The notes below the pieces were generated by a model that made no database searches, was not told the origin of the DNA, and saw only the letters and a list, made by a program, of their open reading frames with translations. A stretch of DNA of 64,000 bases from Ganoderma boninense (Eukaryota; Basidiomycota; Agaricomycetes; Polyporales; Polyporaceae): positions 2,442,267 to 2,506,266 of the forward strand of contig CM035314.1 of the NCBI GenBank assembly GCA_002900995.3, written 5' to 3'. The position numbers and the translations under genes were made by a program. Numbering within the stretch: position 1 is the first letter of the stretch; each line of letters begins with the position of its first letter. Shown here piece by piece: positions 24,247 through 36,300 of this stretch.

Positions 24247-27200
24247 ACGGCGGTTGCCATGGGATGGCTTTGTAGGCGCCTCGCGTCATCGCAGACACAT
24301 GGCTGCACTGTACAATTTATTGACTCAGTTACCCGCGCAGTCCCTGTCGTTGCCGTGCGCCGGGGCGCTCGCACCTTCCATTCATTTTCGCCAACGTTGT
24401 TGTGATTCGGGTATTTGGCGGTACGAACATCTCTTGCTTTGTACCTTCCAACACGGCTTCTCAGTGAGTCGGAAGTAACGTACTTTACATTCTGGTAGAT
24501 AGTGGACATATGTCCTACAATGCGTTGTTACACATCGACCATGACGACGATTCGGAGGGTCTCGCCATTGCAAGTCATCGCGTAACTCGAACTCGCCGCA
24601 ACTCGCCGTCAGTGTGATCGGGATTGCTCGATCGAAGATTGCAAAACCGTATGATCGCCGTTGTGCCTCGTCATGCCCGCTCACGTCTGTTGGTAGGAAT
24701 CGGATGAGGTTGGCAAATTGACTGCCCATGACTACTTGTGGATGAGGACAGACTCCCTCCGCGCTTCTGGAGCCTTGTGGCACTACAATGGCACTACCAA
24801 CTTCCTGGGGAGGATTCAGGTTGCGTTGCGTTTTTACGACTGGCAATCTCGCCAAGATGTTGAACATATTTAGGTAGACGTGTGGAACAGCGATATGCTT
24901 ATCGCTAAGTAGCCAAATTATTGCAGCTCCGAGGCTTCATGGCACATGCCATTTGCCCCAAACTGTTTGAGATGCTGCGTGTCGGGAGAAGCGAAGTACT
25001 CGTCCTTCGCTGTCTAAGATGGAGCTGATCATGATGGCAATATCAGAGCACCGATACTTGCTCGACGTTGGCTTCTGTCGTCCGTCCGAATTCCTAGGTT
25101 GTTCATCTGCCAGCTTATCGCTGTGGCCATGATGCGGAAGAGATTGGCAAGGCAGAGATGGAGAAGCGGAAAAAATGAGCGTACAGCAATCAGAAACAAG
25201 CGACACGGCCGCCAGCCATTCCCGTAAACCCGAATATTCCGCACTTCCGATCGCAGGCCACAGACAAATTCAGGAAGTGGTGTTCAACGTGCCCAGGAAG
25301 GGTCTAGATCTAGTACACCGCCCAGCTGTCTGTCGACTGGGAGAGGGCATGAAGTCAACGCAACGGCATCTAGCGTGGAAACGACGACTCGCGAGTAGGC
25401 TTGTCTGATACGTACCAACGGAACTTGGGCGGCGGTGATAGCGAAGCCGCAAATACTACAGCTGGGAAAATAAGCATCCGTTACGGTCCCGGATACTTTC
25501 TGGAGCACACGGAACAGACTTCGGGGAGCCGCTGGGCTGCGTTAGTACTACTTAGCCCTTCTCCCGTAAACATAATGTGGGATGGACTAGCGCGGTGACA
25601 CGACGCTCGTTTCACGCTCAAGGGTCCAGAGGGCAGAACTTTGGGTAAACCGAGCCTTCGCCTGGACCTAAGTTAGCTAGGACGTCAAAAATTTCCTTGC
25701 CGCCTCCTTCCTCATCGAGGACAGGATCTTCCTATCCGGGTGAGTGCGGCATGTGGCCCGGATTGCCCCACAACGCCACAAAGACGCTGTGGAAGCCTTG
25801 AATAACTCATTGCGACTGCTTGCATCAGCTTCTAGCCTCCGTCTAATAAGTCAATTTCATCGATACCGTAATGGAGCACAGATGCAATTGGAACGACTTC
25901 CCTCACTACGTACGTTTTCCATTCGGCGACTTCCATCACCGCTCAACTTGAATCTCACCACGGAACTCCTCCAATTCCCCGAACAACATGAGCGCGGAAA
26001 CGCTGTTAGTGATCCCGCGCGCCGGCCAAGAAGAGACAACGTACATATGACTGATTGCCATCCCCACAGACCCTTCTGCTGCAAAACCTGTCAGAGAACC
26101 TGACGACGCGAAGTGGGTGCCGCGATTGGCGAAAGGGGGTTGACGATGCCCTTCCCCATATGTTTTCGTTCCGATCAGTTCTCACTGAGGCAGGGTAGGC
26201 CGTGGCCGTGGCGCCTCAACGAAGGGACTTGGAACTTGCCGTATAACGCTCGACTTCCACGCAGCAAGTGGTGTGTGGTGTGCCTGCTGACATGTCAATA
26301 AACCATGAATCCACGTCTGGTGACCGCGTAGGCATCTTACGAGAACTTAGTGAACTCACCCGTAAAGTTTAAATTCTTCTTCTGGGCGATTCTTGATGCT
26401 TTCATGGCTCGTTGCTTCGCCCGCGTGAGACTGGTAGAACTTGGGAAGTCTTCTGTCGCTTCGGGCCAGCGGCTCTAGCACGCCTTGGCCATCTGCAGGC
26501 CCATTCGCGGGCTCTGGGCGGACAGACGAGACCCCTTCATCCTATGTGTGTCGTTAGCTCCAGAAGAGATAGAATTCAGCAACGTTATAATGACTGTGTA
26601 GGACAGTGTGCGACATGTCATCTCAGCCAACAGTTTCAGAAATCCGTCGGCAGTACCGGCGCGAAGAAGTTTTCATACCGTTGGTGAACTCACAGTCTGC
26701 TAGCGCATTCAAGGACAACGCCATTACTACTACCTTGGAAAATGACGGTCAGTCAGTACCATGGACGCCAGTGGCATCGACGTGGAGGAGGACGAGGAGG
26801 ACGAGGAAGACAACTGAGGTCCCCGGCGTCGCCGCCGAGCCCGATCCGGCTCGGAACGGCTACCGCTCAATTAGCGCTCTGGCCGGCGCAACTGTTGAAC
26901 TTTCGGGCTGGCAACGCTCGTCTTTACCCCCAACGATCACCTACAATATCCCCTTTCGTTAACTACTCAGTAGTATGAGTGCTTCAAATTGTTCTTGAAG
27001 TATATACTGAAGCTTCTCATCCTGGTATGCAGATGTGAGCTTTTGCACTTCCCCGGACAGAGGGTCGGCTTTCGCGTGGTTCAAGTTTCCCTCGGACCTG
27101 AGGTACGAAGATGTCCAATCTACAGCACAGGCTTATCCATTCCTATATCTAGTGCTCCGAGAAGAAACCCGCCATTGGTATCCTGGTAGCCTCTCCCACA

Positions 27201-27537
27201 ACACGACTCGGGATGTGCAGTTCCCGCTAGCAAACATGAGCGTGACACGGAAAACTCGGAGTGTCAGCATGCCCCAGACCTCACAATTATTCGAAGTATC
27301 TCCTCATTCCGTCATCATGGCCTAGCCTCACGCAGGTACGACACCCTGCCTCAGCGAAGTGAACTTCTCCGAATAAGCGAGATGGTCATTGGATGGGATT
27401 AGGTACGAGCGAAGTACTTCCCTTTGAGTTTTAGGCATTCAACCGGGCCGTCGTGAAGCCCGTGACCGCTGCTCGACAACATAAATCGTTCTTTTGGCGG
27501 AAGTCTGCTGACTGCAGCCCATTTGTCTCGTCTCGGT
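24247..27537. other. 3.3-kb gene-poor stretch
   Basis: Only short ORFs. The longest, 24382-24867 on the minus strand (161 codons), has no recognised motif. A short acidic run is encoded near 26780-26810 without a convincing gene around it. Nothing else supported. Confidence 0.45.
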
Positions 27538-29611
27538 ATGCGTCTCGCATTCATCGCCTTCTCTGCACGATTCTTCTTGGTGATCGGAGGTGCCGTCGCT
27601 GGGGAGGAAGGCAAGGAGCCTTCGAAGATTTGCTCCCTTCGACCGCTAGGAGGGGGACGTGATGACACAGACCAGGTAAAGGCACACCTTGGACTTCGGA
27701 TGCCAGGTTACTCGAACTGACATGGACGCCATGCAGGTAGAGGCTGCTATCGCAAAGTGTGGCCACTTCGGGACGACCATTTTCGGGCCTGGGGAATACA
27801 ATATAACAAGGTCGGGATATTTCCTCCTGGTTACGCTCGAAGATCCTAAGACGTCGTTGTAGGAAAATGACGTGGGATCTCGTTTCGTCTCGAGTGGATT
27901 TACATGGCTATCTCAGTGTGAGTGCTATCCCTGACGACCTCCAGCACCACCGTCCATTCCCTCACCTCTATACAGTTCAAGCCGGATATCGAATATTGGC
28001 TCAACGCGAGCAATACGTATCGCGTCATATTTCTCTAGAATCAAGCATCCTGGTTTGTCGTCACCGGGCACGACTTCGTCATCGACGCGCACGCGTCTGG
28101 CGGCATTAACGGAAATGGTCAGCCGTGGTGGTCTTACTTCGCGACACGCGTCCGCGAGGATGGAGACGGACGACCCATAGCATTCACGCTGAGCAACGTG
28201 ACTCGTGCGGTGGTGAAGGATTTTCGGATCGAGGCGCAGCCGTTCTGGTGCAACATCGTTGCGGACTCCAGCGAGGTCACGTATGACGGAATGTACTGCA
28301 ACGCGACGAACCAGGACCCGACGTACGCAGGCATCAAGTAGGTTGATTTCTGTACTCGGCCCGCTCGTACGCCTCGGGCTGAAGGACAATGTCACTGCAG
28401 TATAGTTCTGAACACGGACGGTCAGCCAACCAGTATCATGCCGTTCTTGTACGCTGACCACCAGATGTGTAGGATTTGACTCCTACCGTTCTGACAAGAT
28501 TACACTTCTTCGTTGGGATGTAAGTCTATGTCACGGTCTTCCTGCTGGCTTGACGTCCATAACATGTCTTCGGCGTAGATTACTTGTGGCGACGATTGTA
28601 TATCATTCAAGGGGGTGAGTGCAACACGTCGTTTCGCTCAACTAGTCCTGAAGTTAATCTCTTGTAGAACTCGACGAACATCTTCGTCAAAGACGCCATC
28701 TGCCGTGGCGGAGACGGCATCGCGTTCGGGTCGGTAGGGCAATATGTGCAGTTTGTAAGTTCCCCCAGAAAAGTTCCCTTCTCTTCCCTTCTCTCGTCGT
28801 CTACTCACACCTTCCATGACGATCTGCACCAGAACGATATCATAGACAACGTGTACATGGAGAACCTCAAGGTAAGCGCCCCGTTGTAATCGGAATAGCT
28901 GGCTTACAAACTTTGTGAGTGTCGGAACCGTGGACCCTGACATCGCTTTTCCTGCCCTCCTTGGCGAACAGATCATCCGCCAGGACCTACAGGTCCAGCC
29001 TAGCCACCACCAGGGCGTATATTTCAAATCATGGCCGGGTTCGGTCGACGGTGTTCCCCCCGTCGGCGGAGGTGGCGCAGGCGGTGCGTAAGACCCTATT
29101 CTATCGCTGGAAGCCCACGATGTTCATGCCGCGCTGTTCATCGTCGGGTTAGGCTATGTATCTAACGTAGTCACCAAGAACGTTACCCTCGAGGGCGTCA
29201 TCGTCCCCGTCCACCTCTACCAGACGAACGGCGGGCATACGTACGTCCTTCGGCAGTTATCGTTGGTTGCTTGGCAAGTGTTGATCTAGAGACGTACCGC
29301 AGGGGCGACGCCCCCTCCAAGCTACAGTTCAGCAACCTGTCCTTCGTCGACTGGACGGGATTCTCGGAGGGCAGCAACCGTGCGTTGTCGTCGTCTCTCG
29401 TGTCCCGTATCCCGCTGCTATTCAAAGGCATAATGTTTTTTTATTTTATTTTGCAGTCGTGGACATAGAATGCAGCTCGGCTGCACCTTGCCCTGGGATG
29501 AACTTCGAGAACTTCAACATCGCGGTCGAGGACGGCTCCCCGCGGACCTACACTTGCATCAACGTCGTCAGCGATACCGGGCTCCCCGGTCAGTCTGGTG
29601 TCAGCGTCTAG
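27538..29611 (+). CDS. GH28 exo-polygalacturonase-like enzyme with an in-frame TAG
   Basis: Secreted pectin-degrading glycoside hydrolase family. Thirteen exons: 27538-27675, 27737-27810, 27863-27917, 27976-28337, 28401-28420, 28473-28519, 28579-28614, 28668-28754, 28833-28871, 28972-29083, 29153-29240, 29303-29379 and 29457-29611; 429 codons plus stop. Residues 1-22 are a signal peptide. GH28 motifs: NTDG, GDDC (catalytic Asp pair), CRGGDGIAFGS, where the classical family has GGHG, and the lysine of GVYFKSW, where RIK is expected. Codon 110 is TAG (28036-28038) where relatives carry Gln; no intron of plausible size removes it. Everything downstream is well conserved, so the stop is young, read through, or an error. 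Confidence 0.85.
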
Positions 29612-30052
29612 CATTTCAGAGGAACTAACAAGCTTGCCACCCTGCATGCGCGTGCTCCAGGTTGCGAAGTCATTGGAAGTGCTTAGCACCAATTGATGAT
29701 ACACCCGTGCCTGTTAGAGACTGTCTAGCATTTTCCCAGTATCTCAGGTCGTTTGGAACTTGAGACAAACCTTTGGGGCAGTCACGTCGGGGTGCATGTG
29801 TGTACCGGACCTAGCGTGAAACCGGTGTTCATGCCTTGTGAGGGGAGCGCGTCATCGTCGGCGCCGGAGATGCTGGTGGGGCGTGCCTTTGTTCTTCTTT
29901 AATCTTGCTGCGAAGCAAGGTTGCACTGGCAAGTGGTTATATGTTCCCTTCGGCGTCGGCAGAGGCCTTGTAAACGTAAATAGCGGCGAAGACGCAGACC
30001 CCAACTGTCAGTATCACAAACCCGCTATTTCGCCCAACCTTGCTCAACTTGA
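29612..30052. other. Intergenic, no gene seen
   Basis: 440 bp between the GH28 gene and the quinone oxidoreductase pseudogene. No motif noted. Confidence 0.4.
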
Positions 30053-31377
30053 ATGGCCCTCCCCGCCACGATGACCGCCTTCGGGCTCTCCAAGGCCGGT
30101 TCCCTCGACGGCATCGAAGAGTGCAAGTTCCCCGTGCCGATCCCCTCTCCCACGCAGATCCTCATCAAGGCAAGTGGTTCTAACCAAGGTCCTCGAACCT
30201 CGCAGTTTGTCGACGGTGCTGACCTCAGGCTCCCCTGGGATCTCAGGTCCGCTGGGCGGAGGTCAACTTCGCTGATACCCAGATGATCCAAGGAAGTTCT
30301 GGCCCATGCGCTCCAGCTCTTCCCGTTCGCCCTCGGAGTCGAGTGTCTGGAAACCATCGTCGCGCTCCCGATGGACGAGGCCGCGCTCTCCGACGAGGAA
30401 TACAGAGCCCGCGGGTTTGCCGTCGGCGGCAAGGGTGTGTCGGTATGTGCGCTGGTTCGACCGCATGCAGTGAGCCTGAGGACCCGTCAGCTGCGATGGA
30501 CTAACCAACCCTCACGATATGTATTTACATCGCAGGCCTCTGGCGCGGGCATAGGCGGCGCGGGCACCTTCGCAGAACACCGCAGGCTGCAGGGCGGTCC
30601 CCCTCGCGATCGAAGCGTACAACGTGCAGTCAGGCGACACCGTGCTCGTGCACACGATCGCGGGGAGCGTTGGGCTTGCGCTTGCGTAGCTTGTTAAGGT
30701 GCGTGGGGGTACTGTTATTGGCATGATGGGCACGCGTACTAAGGTTGCGCAGAGCGGTGTGGACCTCGACCACGTCGTCGTGCACGCGGAGGAGGACGTC
30801 GCCGCGCGCGTGCGAGCGGGCGAGGTGTGCACGCGATCTTCGACGGGGTCGGCAGGGACACGTGAGTTCATGCATGGTTTGCTTTTCGACGCCTTCGAAA
30901 TTCGTACGGCGTGGGGATGAAGCTGATGGGGGCATGGACACGCAGGTTCGAGACGGACCTGGCGTGCATCCGCGTGAAGGGCACGATCGTCTGGCTTGGG
31001 CTCGCCTCGGGGCTCGTCGAGCCCTTCGCGCCGCACATCACGGGCCTCAATGCCGTCAAGTTTGTCTTCGCTTCGTGAGTCTTCAATGTGATGCCATGCC
31101 ACTTCCCCCCACATCAGCTTCGTGTTTCTTGCACTGAGGCGTACGTGCTGTTGCATACTCCTCGGACAAGAAGGCCGGGCGGCAGTACGTCGCGGAGGTG
31201 TTCAGGCTCGTCACGAGCGGGGCATACAAGCCGGTCGTGTACAAGGAGTACCCGTTCAGCGCGGCGGGTGTGCGCGAGGCGGAGCAGGCTATGACAGAGG
31301 GCAGGACGTCAGGGAAGTGCTTGGTCAAGGTCGCTGCTGACTCAGCTGCGGGGTCGCGCTTGGTCTATGCATCATAA
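30053..31377 (+). pseudogene. Quinone oxidoreductase (ZTA1-like, MDR superfamily) pseudogene
   Basis: Intact relatives are cytosolic NADPH-dependent quinone reductases. Recognisable pieces in order: MTAFGLSKAGSLDGIEE, VRWAEVNFADT, PFALGVE with EEYRARGFAVGG, AIEAYNVQSGDTVLVHTIAG with SVGLALA, VRGGTVIG, AIFDGVGRDT, FETDLACIRVKGTIVWLG and a C-terminal YVAEVFRLVTSGAYKPVV. They lie in different frames: breaks near 30300, 30580, 30820 and 31160 have no splice signals, and a TAG at 30687-30689 replaces the Gln of the ALAQLVK-type segment. The first intron (30170-30246) has a GC donor, AAG|GCAAGT. Too many breaks for an active gene, yet the protein is still easily read, so decay looks recent. Confidence 0.8.
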
Positions 31378-32138
31378 AGCCTATAATCAACCCACCACTC
31401 ACACATAAGAGGCTCTCGAGGAGACCCATGTCATGCTGCTGGAGAGAAGGCGTACCACACAAGCATGTCCGCACCCCACAAGCTTCCAACCAAAGTTTCA
31501 CGACATAACGACTCCTCGGAAGGTCCCTCGGAGCCGTCTTCAACATGTAGTAGTACGCGTAGTCCTCAAGTTCTAGCATGCCCCAGAGCATCAGGTATCG
31601 TCGTTTCCCGTCGATAACTTTGGAGGCGAGTCTCCTCGATGGTCCTCTAGGTACTTTGAACATGAACTAGAGTTTGCTGTAGGACCGGGCCAGGGAACGA
31701 TGTTTCGTGAGCGCTTTCATACCTATGAAACTTGTTCCGGGGACTATGCTACGCCTGCCATTAGTCAACACGACGGGCAAGGTAGGTGTGTCGGTAGCCC
31801 GGAAACAGCCGGGAAACAGGTCTGGAAACTTTAAGTTTCCGACCTGTGATTGAGGTGTTTCAGGGGCCAGGAAATGTTTTGTTTCCCGGATGTTGCCGGA
31901 GTCCGGACACGGGTCGGGTTGTGTCCACAAAAGGCAAACACGGGAGAAACAGGTGGGAAACGTGGCGTGTCCAGCCAATGTTCAGGGGCGTGACACAGGT
32001 CAAAAACAACCGGGAAACGCCGTGTTTCCCAACTTTGGAAACACCTGTTTCCAGATTTTCGTTCGCGACATCATCGCGCCCACGGCGCTCCCAACCGTCG
32101 CGCGACATTCGCGCCTCCCTCGCGTCACCTCGCGCTCC
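31378..32138. other. Intergenic with clustered GGAAAC motifs and an inverted repeat
   Basis: From about 31790 to 32060 the motif GGAAAC or its complement GTTTCC occurs about a dozen times. At 31817-31846 the arms CAGGTCTGGAAACTT and AAGTTTCCGACCTG form an inverted repeat with a 1-nt loop and one bulge. No coding signal and no known element recognised. Confidence 0.5.
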
Positions 32139-32285
32139 TTGTCGCGCCTCCTCCGCCCTTTGTCGCGCCTCCTCCGCCCTTTGTCGCGCCTCCTCCGCCC
32201 TTTGTCGCGCCTCCTCCGCCCTTTGTCGCCCCGCCTTCGCCCTTTGTCGCCCCGCCTTCGCCTCTTGTCGCGCCTCCTCCTCCTT
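32139..32285. repeat. 21-bp minisatellite, seven copies
   Basis: Seven head-to-tail 21-bp units, each starting TTGTCGC at 32139, 32160, 32181, 32202, 32223, 32244 and 32265. The first four are identical; units 5 and 6 share CCCCGCC in place of GCGCCTC. The period is a multiple of three, so long ORFs appear in several frames, but no start, conservation or splice context supports coding. Confidence 0.9.
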
Positions 32286-32599
32286 TTGTCGCGCTGACCT
32301 CTTTTTGGTTATTGAGCTAGCAGGAGGAGTCCTGGGCCTAGCCTGGGCCTTAACTAAAGAGGTAATTAGCTAGACGGACATCATCGCCCCACGTGCCCTC
32401 GCTGCCCGACCGAACTTCTGCGGAGCACTCACCGGGCCACAGAGTACGTTCCGCCAGAGGGCGAACGACGAAGCCTTGGCGGCCTCCCTCCGTCGACTCT
32501 GCAACATCACCCCCAGATACGAAGCGGACGAGAGCGCGAGACAGGAGCAGACGGTGCAGGTAAGGCCTCCTCCCTTACGTACGTACAAGACGTTCATTA

Positions 32600-33180
32600 A
32601 TACCCTAGAGCTTTGCGCCGCCCCGTTTGTCGCCCCGTTGGTCTGGCCCCCGCACCTGTCGCACCAGTCTCGCGACCGCGGGCTCCTCCCGCCGCCCTTG
32701 TCGCCCATTTGTCCGACCGCGCATTCCGCCTGCGCTCCCCCTTCTGCCATTGTCGCCCCATTTGTCTGCCCCCCGCGCCAGTCTCGCGACCTCAGGCTTC
32801 TCCCTCCGCCCTTGTCGCCCCGTTTGTTTGTTCCCTACCGCCTGTCGTGCCCCTCTCGCGACCGCGCATTCCGCCTGCGCTCCTCCCGCCGCCCTTGTCG
32901 CCCAATTTGTCTGCTCCCCGCCCAGTCCCGCGACCGCGGGCTTCTCCTTCCGCCGTTTTCGCCCCGTTTGTCTGCCCCCGCCCCTTGTCGCGCCCGTCTC
33001 TCGCGACCGCAGGCTCCTCCGCCGCCATTGTCGCCCCGTTTGTCCGACCGCGCATTCCGCCTGCGCTCCTCCCGCCGCCCTTGTCGCCCCGTTTGTTTGC
33101 CCCCCAGCCCCTGTCGCGCCAGTCTCGCGACTGCGCGCTCCTCTCCCCAACCTTGTTCTTTCCTCTCCAACCTCACAGCG
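32600..33180. repeat. Degenerate GC-rich tandem repeat
   Basis: About eight diverged copies built from two modules: a CTCGCGACCG-based part and a GCCCTTGTCGCCCC-based part, with GCATTCCGCCTGCGCTCC inserted in alternate units. Spacing is roughly 50-60 bp. The TTGTCGC core is shared with the 21-bp array 300 bp upstream, so both probably arose from the same seed. Overlapping Pro/Arg-rich ORFs on both strands are by-products. Confidence 0.75.
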
Positions 33181-33397
33181 CCAGTCTTCTCGCAAGGCGT
33201 TCTTTTTCCCCTTGCTATCGTTGTAGTCTCTCCATTGCGCACCCCGCTCTTGCTGGGTTTATAGGGCTAACCAATGAACCCACTGACAGCACATCGAACA
33301 GAAGTCCACTGACACAGCGATTAATTAGTCTTCCGACTTAGCCTACAACAGACGCTAGCATTATATACACGACCTGCATGTTCACGTTCCAATTACG

Positions 33398-36300
33398 CTA
33401 CGCTTGTTTGTCCTCGCCCTCCCTACCATTGCCTTCATTATCCTCAACTCCCTTACGCTTAGGCAGTGTGAAGTCGAAATCTTCGTCTATGATGCCGAGC
33501 AGTCGTCGTCGTGGCGCGTCAAGCGTTCGCAACCAATCGAGATCGTAACAGTTTCGCCAGAGTCCAGCGGGAGCTGGGGAGTCGAGTATGCGCGGTTGCT
33601 CCAGTGCGATGCGGCGACGAGGGCGGCTGCCACTTGGACGGTTGGTGCTAGAGTCTTGGATGTTCCAGGCATCCAAGACTCGCATGCAGATTTTGAGCTC
33701 TCGACTTTGCCAGGCCGCCTCCACGATGTGATAGGCTTGATCTGTCGTTCCGGCAGCTTCGTCCTTCGAAGACGCTTCGTCCCCACTCATATGGCAAGGA
33801 TCAAGCTTATTGAGGAGAGCCGCATGTCGAAGAAGACCGTTGCGGTTGGCGGTCTTCTTTCGATTATTAAGCGTCTAAGAAGAACGGTCATAAACGACAA
33901 GGGTGAGGACGCAACAGCTGTGACTCACTGTTTGCTTACGCCGATTCATAGCGTTTTCTAATTTGCGCTTCTTGATTTGGGCATCTCTTGCTGGGGTCTG
34001 GGGGCTGGCATGCACCTTGTACCTGCCACGGAGATACTCTATGTGCGAGTTGACCGCCTCCTGCACAACCTTCCGGACGAGAAGGCGGCGGGGAAGGGGA
34101 GGTCCCTCAAGCACCCCCGTAAAAGCCTTGCGTCTGCAAATGTCGAGGAGAGAGTCGACAAGGAATTCGCGGGCGCCGAAGTTCCAGGGGCACCGAACCC
34201 ATGGGTGGATGAAACAGATCCGGAAGTTTTCTTCGGAGAATTCGGGGTACTTATGAGCACGATAGTCCGAGAGCTCCTTGTCTGTCAGCTTGGGAAACAA
34301 AGCGGGAAGCTCTGAGGTTTCGTTGAATTTCAGGAGCTTCAAGTCCGTGTATTTACGGACGATTTCCTGCGGAGGATTCAGTGGGAGCTAAACACCGTTC
34401 AGTGCAAAGCTAACTTACTATGAGCCGGGCCCTGTGCGGGTCGTTCTTTGCCAGCTGAGCCAGAGAGTTCAGCCCCCTGTCTTCATTGACATCGTCCTCA
34501 TCCTCGTCCTCGTCCCCGTCCTCGTCCTCGTCCTCGTCCTTGTCATCGTCCTCATCCTCGTCATCGTCCTCGTCCTCGTCCTCATCCTCGTGCTCATCCC
34601 CGTCCTCGTCCTCGTCGCCTGCGTTGGCGCCAATATCGGCATTGCCATTGTCATCACCGTCGGAATCATTGAGCGCGTGGTGTCGCGAGGCACGGCTGCG
34701 AGACGAAGCACGGTGGGCTTCCGGGCGAGCACGTGCTGTGGAGGGCTTTACGCTCCGCGCGGGATGGATGCCGCCACCATGGCCCCGAAGGAGATTTGAC
34801 AGTGCGCCTCTGCATACGGAGATCGACGTCAGATTCCCCTCTCTTCGACAGTCACAGTCACTTACTCTAGACGATCCAAACGTTCTTGTGTTTGATGATA
34901 AGCATCTAAAACCTTGACACTCATGTGATTTGACCCGTAGAACTGTTGAGAAGAGACGGGGAATGGTGGCGGCGTCCGCCGAGGTGTAGTTGCCTGGGAG
35001 GACATAGATTTAGACGGTCAACATCGCATCCACGATGAATAGCCACTTACTGTTCCACGAACGGAAGAACGACTGTTTGATTCGTGGAGAGGTGGGTCAG
35101 TTGGATAAGATACGCCGCTGTCCTACTCAAAGGTCAGCATCGAAGCATGCGAAGGTACGTCGTACACACCGATTCCTCGAGGGCATCCTCCACCGTGGCG
35201 GGTTTGTATGTCGTTGCTCCGGAAGGTCTGGGATGTGTTGTATCGGCCGAATTTGAGGGTCCCTTCTCCTTGCCCTTGCCTTTGCCCTTGCTCTTGTCCT
35301 GGCCCCGCTCCTTCGCCTCCGCCGACGCCTCTAAGTCTGTCTCCGGACGCTCTGACCGACACTCCGACGGGATGAGAGGTACAGCGACCGTTGCCTACAC
35401 AATATTGTCAGAAGAAGTCCACGCAAGAAGGGGGAACTAAGTGAATCACTGACAATTCGAGACTTGCCCCCCTCGCATATGCCAGACAACTCCTGCTGGT
35501 CAAGCTCCGTTAGCGCTTCCCATATCTCTAATTTTTCCATCGGAGTCTAAAGATAGAGCTAGCATGAACGCTAGCATAAGATTTGACGACTCAACCACAC
35601 CTTCTTGCTCGTAAACAGTAGAGGGATTTGTCCATCGGGAGGTGGTAGGTTCCCTCGACGGGGAAGTCGTCGCGGCGTAGTTGGTATCGTAGGTTGAGTC
35701 GCGGGTCCCCGAGTGGAATGAGGACTATCGGAGGACTCAGTAGAGTCTGGATGTGCAGGGGTCGGTGGTGGGGCTGAAGCCAGGACGGCAGCGGGAGTGG
35801 CGGTGGCAGAGGATCTGGCGGAATTGGCGGAGGCAGGTGTGGTAGTGCTAGCACCACCATCCGCGACCGGCTCGGAGGGAACAGGTCCCGAGACTCGTAC
35901 TTGCTTGCGCTTCGAGGTTCCCTTGTCTTGTGTGGCCTTGGACGTCTCTGGTTTGGTGGCAGGTACAGGCTTCTTGGCCGACTTTTTCTTGCGAGGCTTA
36001 GACGACTCAGCGATAGGATCGTAGGCGTGCCACCCATTGAGAGAGGTGAAACTTTGAGTCTGGGTCACCTGCGAGGACGTATGTCCAGAACGCTGACGCG
36101 CGTCCAAGGACTGTGTTTGGGGCGGCGGAGATTGGTGTCCGAAGAAATCGGCAGGGGGACCTGACGAGGCTCGGGCTTGAGACTGTGGTACAGCTTGGGC
36201 GAAAGGCGGCTGGGAAGGCTGACGGGCTGTATAGTCCATCGGCGGCTCAGACGATCGAAAATCCTGATGGCCGTAAGCGTTTGTGGGGTAGGCAGGAACA

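Noticed and set aside
24382..24867. 161-codon minus-strand ORF
   Set aside because: No recognised domain and no supporting exons; could be real but cannot be supported.
32476..33341. Several 130-260-codon Pro/Arg/Ser-rich ORFs on both strands
   Set aside because: Produced by the GC-rich tandem repeat, whose period keeps many frames open; no conserved domain.
34434..34799. Val/Leu- and Ser-rich ORFs on the + strand
   Set aside because: They are the complement of the Asp/Glu codon run in the minus-strand gene (34480-34620).
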